NCBI GenBank assembly: GCA_035630195.1
Contig: DASQLD010000596.1
Coordinates: 1 to 6,381, forward strand
DNA from: DASQDN01 sp035630195
GTDB taxonomy: Bacteria; Acidobacteriota; Terriglobia; Bryobacterales; Bryobacteraceae
Direction of reading: 5' to 3'
DNA: 6,381 nt
Translations under genes and position numbers: made by a program
The notes under the pieces: generated by a model
What the model was told of the DNA's origin: nothing
What the model saw: only the letters and a program-made list of their open reading frames with translations
The model's database searches: none
In this document: positions 1 to 5,658 of the stretch, piece after piece
Layout of the letters: every line of letters begins with the position of its first letter
How positions within the stretch are numbered: position 1 is the first letter of the stretch

Positions 1-746
1 TGGGCCCGCTCGGAATGATGCGCAGTACGTTTGAGCAGCCGCTGCCGGAACGATTCGCGGCGAACGCGGCCCGAGCGCATGGGAACGAGGGCAAACCCAT
101 CGCCGGTCGCTGGCATACGTATCCCGAACAGGCCGCCGCTGGTCTGTGGACGACACCAACCGACCTCGCAAAGGTCCTCATCGCCGTCCAAAGACCGGAC
201 AATGGCGAAATGAAACTCCTTCCAGCTTCACTGACCCGTGAAATGTTGACAGAGCGAAAAGGCGACTTTGGGCTGGGCTGGGCTCTGGCAGGTAAGGACG
301 AAGACCTTGCGTTTTCGCACAATGGAGCGAATACCGGCTTCCGATGTATGGCCTGGGGCTACGCAAAAAAAGGCCAGGGAGCGGTAGTCATGACCAATGG
401 CGACAATGGCTCGTCGTTGGCGTCCGAGATTTTACGCAGTATCGCCGCTGAATATAATTGGTCAGACCACAAGGTGCAAACTCGCACGCCGCTATCGATG
501 TCGAAGGAGCAACTTGCCGCCTTCGTCGGGACATATAAGGCCAGCGGAGGTGAGATCACGATTACCGTGAACGGCAAAGGGATTCACGTCCGTACACCAG
601 GACCAACAGCCGAGTTGCTGCCGGAGTCGCTAACCAAGTTCTTCCCGATCGCCGACGGCGTCCCGTCCTTTACCTTCGAGAAGAATGCCGACGGTAAGGT
701 TATAGGCTTCCAAGCAGGCAATATGAAAGCGACTCGCAAGGACTAA
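1..746 (+). CDS. Serine hydrolase, class C beta-lactamase-like (5'-truncated), with DUF3471-like C-terminal domain
   Basis: This is the C-terminal 247 codons of a gene that starts before the window. The frame is open from base 3 (GPLGMMRSTFEQP...), so the ATG at 15 is internal and not the true start. The run LGMMRSTF and the later AAAGLWTTPTDLAKVL (bases about 132-179) are typical of the beta-lactamase/penicillin-binding-protein-like serine hydrolase family (PF00144 type). SHNGANTGF at 315-341 supplies the H-x-G motif that takes the place of the KTG box in many esterase-like members. The SxxK nucleophile and YxN motifs must lie upstream and cannot be checked. From about base 495 a small beta-rich tail begins with LAAFVGTYKASGGEITITV and resembles the DUF3471-type domain found after such hydrolases. 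The enzyme probably cleaves an ester or peptide outside the cytoplasm; its substrate is unknown. Its stop lies 6 bases before the next gene, suggesting co-transcription. Confidence 0.88.
   Translation, partial: GPLGMMRSTFEQPLPERFAANAARAHGNEGKPIAGRWHTYPEQAAAGLWTTPTDLAKVLIAVQRPDNGEMKLLPASLTREMLTERKGDFGLGWALAGKDEDLAFSHNGANTGFRCMAWGYAKKGQGAVVMTNGDNGSSLASEILRSIAAEYNWSDHKVQTRTPLSMSKEQLAAFVGTYKASGGEITITVNGKGIHVRTPGPTAELLPESLTKFFPIADGVPSFTFEKNADGKVIGFQAGNMKATRKD
738..742 (+). promoter_or_regulatory. Ribosome binding site for the isochorismatase-family gene
   Basis: AAGGA lies inside the last codons of the upstream serine hydrolase gene, 10 bases before the ATG at 753. It supports that start and, with the 6-base gap between the genes, points to one transcript for the pair. 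Confidence 0.5.
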
Positions 747-752
747 CTGGTT

Positions 753-1598
753 ATGCGCAGACGATCATTCCTTCCTTTGCTTCCGGCGGCGCTGATTGCG
801 ACACCGCAGCAGCACGACAATAAGACCATTCCGAATCGTCCCAAGGTACCCGGAATGCTCACTCTTAAGACTCGCAAGCGCGCCGAGTCGCGTCCCTCGG
901 AGGGCATGTTGCGCTGGAAGGTGGCCCAGACCGCAATCGTTGTCTGCGATATGTGGGATACGCACACGTGCAGCCTGTCGGCGCAGCGTGTTGCGGTGAT
1001 GGCGCCGCGGATGAATCAAGTTCTCAGCGCTGCGCGAAGCCTGGGTGTCATGATTGTCCACGCTCCCAGCGACACGATGAAGTTCTACGAGGGAACTCCG
1101 TGGCGGCAGCGCATGCAGCAAGCGCCGAAGGCTCCTTCTTCCACGCCCATACTGAATCGTTGCCCCCGCGAGCCTGTCGAAGCGCGAGACTTTCCGATAG
1201 ATGACTCCTCAGAGTGTGATGACCCGATTGTGCAGGAATGGACCGGCCCGTATCCTTGGACCAGGCAGCACCCTGCAATCGACATCACTGGCTTCGATGG
1301 AGTTAGCGACAGCGGGCAGGAGGTCTATAACTTCTTTAAACAGGAAGGAATTACCAACGTTGCGCTGATGGGCGTGCACACAAACATTTGCATTCTGAAT
1401 CGCGGATTTGGTATCCGCCAACTCACGAGGCTCGGCTTCAATGTGGTCTTGGCGAGAGACTTGACTGACGCAATGTACGATCCACGCAGACGTCCATTCG
1501 TCAGTCACACGCGTGGGACGGAGTTGGTGATCGAACACATTGAAACCAAATGGTGCCCGTCAATCCTAGGCGATGACCTGACGCGCGCCACTGATTAA
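753..1598 (+). CDS. Isochorismatase-family cysteine hydrolase, predicted exported
   Basis: The 281-residue protein starts MRRRSFLPLLPAALIATPQ, a short signal peptide with a twin-arginine-like RRSFL motif. The isochorismatase/nicotinamidase-type fold follows. IVVCDMWD near residues 62-69 carries the family's catalytic aspartate (D66), and MGVHTNIC at 206-213 carries the nucleophile C213 after the usual cis-peptide loop. The lysine of the standard Asp-Lys-Cys triad is not visible: a hand alignment puts G180, in DITGFDG, at its place. The segment at about 107-175, rich in Pro, Cys and acidic residues, is longer than in minimal ~200-residue members. TRQHPAIDI, DSGQEVYNFF, FGIRQLTRLG and SHTRGTELVIEHIE look like a subfamily I recall from Planctomycetes and Acidobacteria. 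It probably hydrolyses an amide or related C-N bond outside the cytoplasm; its substrate is unknown. Family membership is secure, specific function is not. Confidence 0.9.
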   Translation: MRRRSFLPLLPAALIATPQQHDNKTIPNRPKVPGMLTLKTRKRAESRPSEGMLRWKVAQTAIVVCDMWDTHTCSLSAQRVAVMAPRMNQVLSAARSLGVMIVHAPSDTMKFYEGTPWRQRMQQAPKAPSSTPILNRCPREPVEARDFPIDDSSECDDPIVQEWTGPYPWTRQHPAIDITGFDGVSDSGQEVYNFFKQEGITNVALMGVHTNICILNRGFGIRQLTRLGFNVVLARDLTDAMYDPRRRPFVSHTRGTELVIEHIETKWCPSILGDDLTRATD

Positions 1599-1604
1599 GG
1601 ATCG

Positions 1605-3014
1605 CTACGTCAGCAACTCGCGTATCACTTGACCGCCAACTTGGCTCAATTGCTTCTCTCGCCCGGCGTGGAAATAGCGCAGTTTGGCGTCATCGAGGCC
1701 CAGGAGATGGAGTAATGTGACGTGGAAGTCGCGGAGAGGATGGACAACCTCAACGGCCGATCCACCAACCTCATCCGTGGCCCCGACGATCTGTCCGGCT
1801 TTCGTACCACCGCCGGCCAACCAGACAGACATCGCATTCGCATTGTGATCGCGTCCCCAAGCAGTACTACCCCGGCGGATTCCATTGTCCGGACTGCGGC
1901 CAAACTCGCCCGACCAGACGACCAATGTGTCTTGGAGCAAGCCGGTGCGCTTCAGGTCTTTTAACAAACCACTCACAGGCTTGTCCATGGCTTGCAATCG
2001 CGATCCGTGCGCCTTATCGATAAAGTCATGGGAATCCCAACCCATCGCTATCACCTGCACGAACCGGACACCGTTCTCCACCAGCTTGCGCGCCAGCAAA
2101 CAGCGGCGTCCCAGCGAATCGGCATCCTTATTGGGGCCGCCGATTCCATACATCTCCAGGGTGGCTTTCGATTCCTTGCTTAGATCCACCACATTTGGCA
2201 TCTCAGCCTGCATCCGAAATGCAAGCTCATAGCTTTCCACTCGAGCGGACAGGTCCGCGTGACCGGGGTGCCGCTGTTCGTGGATCCGATTGAGTTCTTT
2301 GAAAAGCTGTAGATTGGCGCGCTGTCGGTCTGCGGTGACACCGGGCGGAGGCGCCATGTCGAGGATAGGCGTTCCTTCAGGCCGTAGCGGGGTACCTTGA
2401 AAATGCGCCGGGAGAAAGCCATTCGACCAGTTGGCCGCGCCTCCCTGAGGATAAGCGACATCCGGTAACACGACAAAAGACGGGAGGTTCTGATTGACCG
2501 TACCAAGGCCATAGGACGTCCACGCGCCGAGCGCTGGGTCACCACCGAACTGATTCCCAGTATTAAGGTGATACAGCGCGGTCGGGTGGTTCACGCTTTC
2601 CACCTTCAATCCGCGATAAAAGCAAACATCGTCGACGACCTCGGCAAAGGTCGGCAGCAGGGAATTGATCTCGATCCCCAACTTTCCAGCGCGTTGGAAT
2701 TCAAACGGGCTCTTTACGTAATAGCGTTCGCCCGTGTTCATGTTGGCTTCGAACTTGTTACGCTCTTTCTGAAAGCGTGTCATGTGAAGCTGCTGAAGCT
2801 TCCGCTTCGGATCGAATGTATCGATGTGACTGGGTCCACCTTCCATCAGCAGAAAGATGCAGTGTTTGGCGCGGGCGGGATGATGCGAGGATTTTGCGCT
2901 GAGACTTCCTGCTGCTCGCGCGTCTTCCGCTAGCATTGTTGTGAGCGCAACCGCGCCCAATCCCACGCCGCCATTAAAGAGAAACTCGCGTCTTGATTTG
3001 CGGTTCACGCCCAT
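1605..3014 (-). CDS. DUF1501 family protein, Tat-exported (sulfatase/alkaline-phosphatase-like fold)
   Basis: This 469-residue protein (467 if the GTG at 3008 is the start) opens with a clear twin-arginine signal: SRREFL at residues 7-12, then a hydrophobic stretch (GGVGLGAVALTTMLA) and a small-residue cleavage zone near ARAAG. It should therefore cross the membrane folded. DUF1501 hallmarks run in order: FLLMEGGPSHIDTFDPK (54-70), NWSNGFLPAHFQGT (195-208), GWDSHD (325-330), WSGEFGRSP (367-375) and GRDHNANAMSVWLAGGG (387-403). The Asp and His residues in these blocks match expected metal-site positions of the alkaline-phosphatase superfamily, but no sulfatase C-x-P-x-R signature is present. 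The length is normal for the family. The gene begins 3 bases after the stop of the PSCyt/PSD1 gene, the usual order for this pair. The biochemical role of DUF1501 proteins is not established. Confidence 0.95.
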   Translation of the reverse strand: MGVNRKSRREFLFNGGVGLGAVALTTMLAEDARAAGSLSAKSSHHPARAKHCIFLLMEGGPSHIDTFDPKRKLQQLHMTRFQKERNKFEANMNTGERYYVKSPFEFQRAGKLGIEINSLLPTFAEVVDDVCFYRGLKVESVNHPTALYHLNTGNQFGGDPALGAWTSYGLGTVNQNLPSFVVLPDVAYPQGGAANWSNGFLPAHFQGTPLRPEGTPILDMAPPPGVTADRQRANLQLFKELNRIHEQRHPGHADLSARVESYELAFRMQAEMPNVVDLSKESKATLEMYGIGGPNKDADSLGRRCLLARKLVENGVRFVQVIAMGWDSHDFIDKAHGSRLQAMDKPVSGLLKDLKRTGLLQDTLVVWSGEFGRSPDNGIRRGSTAWGRDHNANAMSVWLAGGGTKAGQIVGATDEVGGSAVEVVHPLRDFHVTLLHLLGLDDAKLRYFHAGREKQLSQVGGQVIRELLT

Positions 3015-3020
3015 ACCTCA
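3015..3020 (-). promoter_or_regulatory. Ribosome binding site overlapping the upstream stop codon; bears on the DUF1501 start
   Basis: On the minus strand the sequence reads TGAGGTATGGGCGTG. The GAGGT core includes part of the TGA stop of the PSCyt/PSD1 gene. It abuts the ATG at 3014, too close for normal initiation, but lies 6 bases before an in-frame GTG at 3008. Either the GTG is the real start or the ATG is used by translational re-initiation after the TGA. Both starts keep the complete Tat signal. Confidence 0.5.
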
Positions 3021-5606
3021 GTACACGTACAAGAATTCATTCGAATTGAGCAACGTCAGGGTGAGATCAGAAAGCGCTCGAATTTGCGGACTAACGTCTG
3101 ATGCATGAAGGTTCGGCTCGTAAGGAAGTGGATCTTCCTGTTGAACGAACTCGAATGTCTGGCCAGTGAGTTCACTGGTGATCTTGTGAACCAACCGCTT
3201 GTGACGAAGTTTCTCCGGAGGAGCATTACCTCGATGAAAGGCGACCATGTTATCCACGTGGACGCGCGAAAGTTCCAACTCGCGTGGTTCCGGCTCACGC
3301 CCATAAGCTAATTGGAATGCCCGCCGAATCTGCGCATCAACACCGCGCCCTTCCTTCGCAATCCGCGAGGCCATCGCCAAGGCCATATCATGAACGAACT
3401 GGCTATTGAACAATGTGAAGGCTTGTGTCGGCACAATGGACGCCTCTCGCCGCTCGCAGGATAGATCAAGGCTAGGACCGTTAAATACTTCCACCATGGG
3501 ATCGACGAGGCTGCGTTGTTGAAACATGTAGATCGTTCGCCTATTGCGCTGTCTCCGAAGCGGCGACGAATGATATGCCGGAGCGAGGGAACCCATTCGA
3601 TGCTGCGGCTGCCGGGCAACATCTTCATTGATTTGCGGAAACGTACCGGGACCGCCGGCGTCAACGCTGAGTTCGCCGGAAGCAGCAAGAATGCTGTCAC
3701 GTAGCACTTCTGCTTCAATCCGACGTGGGGAAAAACAAGCGAAAAGCGTCGCCCTCGGCTCAGGACAAGTGCTTGCCCGTTGGTAGGTGTCCGACATCAT
3801 GATCAGTCGATGGATGTTCTTGACGCTCCAGCCGCCATCGATGAAACGTTGCGCCAACGAATCGAGCAACTCAGGATGAGTTGGCTTCTTGCCCATTTTT
3901 CCCAAATTATTCGTGTCGCCGGCGATGCCCCTCCCAAAGTGATCCTGCCAGATGCGGTTCACCATCACCCGCGCTGTGAGTGGGTTCTTCGGATCGGCAA
4001 TCCACTTTGCAAGCACGGACCGCCTGCCGGTCACACTGTCCGGAACCATTGGGGATGGATACGCGCCGTACTTCTCGAGGGCTGACAGTAATCCAGGAGC
4101 AACCGGCTCAGTGGGAGCCTGGATATTTCCGCCCGGCAGCACCCGGATCACTGCCGGCTTGTAGTCAGCTCGTTTGACGTACTTCAAGGTTCCACCGCCG
4201 TCCGTGGCGCCATCCACCGGGCCACTCGAGACAGCGTACGCCTTCGGCTCAAAACGGTCGAGCGATTCCTGAAAGAGTTGTGAGTGCTTCTGGTACAGCT
4301 TGAACTCCTCGAACTTCTCCGGATTCATGCCTAACCCTTCTGCCATCGCGCGATCCAATTCGCCCTTCGGCAGGTCCTCCGGACGAGAAACACCATGCTT
4401 CTTCATCAGGTCCAATGCGGCAGCCGTCCGATAAGCATCCATCTTAGCCTTCGAACGGTCATAGAGCGCTCGCATCTGGGCCGCGCTCCCCGGCAAATCT
4501 GACGTATTTTCGTAGTCCTGAAACGGGAGTTTCGGCCGAGCAAATTCAGTGCTTGCAAACACGGCCTGCATGCTGTAATAGTCGCGCGTCGGTATAGGAT
4601 CGAACTTGTGGTCGTGGCACTTGGCGCAACCCAACGTTAAACCCAGGAAAGTAGCCGCGGTCGCGTGGGTCACATCGTCCAGGAACAATTGCCGTGTGAC
4701 CGCCTCGACAGACATCGCCGTGTGCTCCCATGGTCCCGCGCGCAGGAACCCTGTTGCGATGATCGCTTCCGGATTGTTCGGATAAAGCTCGTCGCCGGCA
4801 ATCTGCTCCCTGATGAACTGATCGTACGGCTTATCTTGGTTGAAACTGCGAATCACGTAGTCGCGATAGCGCCATGCATTCGGACGTTCGAAGTCGTTCG
4901 AGTAACCGCTGGTATCGGCGTAACGGACGACGTCCAGCCAGTGGCGGCCCCAGCGCTCGCCATATTGCGGCGAAGCAAGCAGCCGTTCCACCAGGTTCTT
5001 CCATGCGTCAGGAGACTTGTCTACCAAAAACGCCGCGACCTCTTCGGGCGTCGGCGGCAAACCGGTTAGGTCGAATGTAGCCCGCCGGATGAGAGTGTGG
5101 CGATCGGCTTTAGCCGCGGCCGCTATACCTCGTTCGGCGAGCTGCGCGTTGATGAAATCATCAATACCTTTTTCGGGGCCGAACCGACGCAGCGGCCGGA
5201 ACGCCCACAGATCTTCCTCCTTGTACGCCCATTTGCTATCCGCACTCTTCTCGGGCCACGGAGCCCCCGCATCGACCCAGGCCCGAAAGCCCGAGATCAC
5301 TTCAGGAGACATTTTCTTACTATCCCCACCTGGCGGCATCTGCAGCTTATTCCGACCTTCAAGCACATGAATCAACAAACTTGCATCGGCATTGCCTGGA
5401 ACGATCGCTGTGCCTCGGGCGCCACCCTTAATCAACGCCTCGCGCGTACGGACATCGAACTTCGACAGAGCCTGAGTACTACCGTGACAGCCCTGGCAGT
5501 CGCGCTCTAGAACGGGCTGGAGTATCTTCGAGAAAATCTGATCCGCCGTTTGGGCCGCGAGACCGGCGGCCCATAAAATAAGTAGGGCGTATCGAATGCG
5601 CAGCAT
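3018..5606 (-). CDS. PSCyt1-PSCyt2 (DUF1549)-PSD1 (DUF1553) cytochrome-type protein, exported
   Basis: The 862-residue protein has a Sec-type signal (MLRIRYALLILWAAGLAAQ). A PSCyt1 cytochrome domain follows, with haem motif CQGCH at 37-41 and a possible axial Met in QMPPGG (M90). PSCyt2/DUF1549 spans about 148-355, with WGRHWLDVVRYADTSGY and a second haem-type motif CAKCH at 327-331 within the family block CAKCHDHKFDPIPTRDYY. A charged, probably helical linker covers about 370-460. PSD1/DUF1553 runs from about 535 to the end: NPLTARVMVNRIWQDHFGRG, RRIEAEVLRDSI, SCERREASIVPTQAFTLFNS and the terminal LLNSNEFLYV. At 862 residues it is a compact form; many relatives exceed 1000. An in-frame TAA at 5615-5613 makes the ATG at 5606 the first possible start, although its Shine-Dalgarno is weak. 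It is the first gene of an operon with DUF1501. It probably binds c-type haem outside the membrane; the reaction is unknown. Confidence 0.95.
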   Translation of the reverse strand: MLRIRYALLILWAAGLAAQTADQIFSKILQPVLERDCQGCHGSTQALSKFDVRTREALIKGGARGTAIVPGNADASLLIHVLEGRNKLQMPPGGDSKKMSPEVISGFRAWVDAGAPWPEKSADSKWAYKEEDLWAFRPLRRFGPEKGIDDFINAQLAERGIAAAAKADRHTLIRRATFDLTGLPPTPEEVAAFLVDKSPDAWKNLVERLLASPQYGERWGRHWLDVVRYADTSGYSNDFERPNAWRYRDYVIRSFNQDKPYDQFIREQIAGDELYPNNPEAIIATGFLRAGPWEHTAMSVEAVTRQLFLDDVTHATAATFLGLTLGCAKCHDHKFDPIPTRDYYSMQAVFASTEFARPKLPFQDYENTSDLPGSAAQMRALYDRSKAKMDAYRTAAALDLMKKHGVSRPEDLPKGELDRAMAEGLGMNPEKFEEFKLYQKHSQLFQESLDRFEPKAYAVSSGPVDGATDGGGTLKYVKRADYKPAVIRVLPGGNIQAPTEPVAPGLLSALEKYGAYPSPMVPDSVTGRRSVLAKWIADPKNPLTARVMVNRIWQDHFGRGIAGDTNNLGKMGKKPTHPELLDSLAQRFIDGGWSVKNIHRLIMMSDTYQRASTCPEPRATLFACFSPRRIEAEVLRDSILAASGELSVDAGGPGTFPQINEDVARQPQHRMGSLAPAYHSSPLRRQRNRRTIYMFQQRSLVDPMVEVFNGPSLDLSCERREASIVPTQAFTLFNSQFVHDMALAMASRIAKEGRGVDAQIRRAFQLAYGREPEPRELELSRVHVDNMVAFHRGNAPPEKLRHKRLVHKITSELTGQTFEFVQQEDPLPYEPNLHASDVSPQIRALSDLTLTLLNSNEFLYVY

Positions 5607-5658
5607 CGTCCGTTAGACTGCAGTATAAGTCCAAACGACGGAGCTTTAGAAAACACCA
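5607..5658. promoter_or_regulatory. Divergent intergenic region with overlapping -10-like elements on both strands
   Basis: This 52-base gap is the only non-coding stretch of any size and must serve, at least in part, both the minus-strand PSCyt/DUF1501 operon and the plus-strand nucleoside hydrolase gene. AGTATAAG in its middle gives a plus-strand TATAAG (5624-5629) and a minus-strand TATACT (5627-5622), so two -10-like boxes share four bases. Neither has a good -35 at 16-18 bases: the best minus-strand match is TTCTAA with 18-base spacing, and I see none on the plus strand. The minus-strand box would leave a leader of only about 9 bases. This is a proposal from pattern only. Confidence 0.3.

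Noticed and set aside
15..17. ATG at 15 as the start of the serine hydrolase gene
   Set aside because: The frame is open to the window edge and the residues before it (GPLG) continue the conserved LGM-type motif. A 243-residue product would also lack the SxxK and YxN motifs.
1579..1612. TGACG...CGTCA inverted repeat at the convergent junction as a terminator
   Set aside because: The stem is only 5 bases with a 24-base loop and no T-tract follows on either strand.
2180..2933. Two 121-codon open frames over the DUF1501 gene (2180-2545 minus, 2568-2933 plus)
   Set aside because: Both lie wholly inside the strongly supported DUF1501 coding frame, have no recognisable motif, and look like shadows of a GC-rich gene.
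3753..3767. CPEPR (residues 614-618 of the PSD1 protein) as a sulfatase C-x-P-x-R signature
   Set aside because: The spacing does not fit, since Glu occupies the required Pro position, and the segment lies in a DUF1553 block with no sulfatase context.
4665..5510. Plus-strand open frames of 117-137 codons opposite the PSCyt/PSD1 gene
   Set aside because: They are antisense to conserved DUF1549 and PSCyt1 coding sequence, overlap one another in different frames, and show no domain-like composition.
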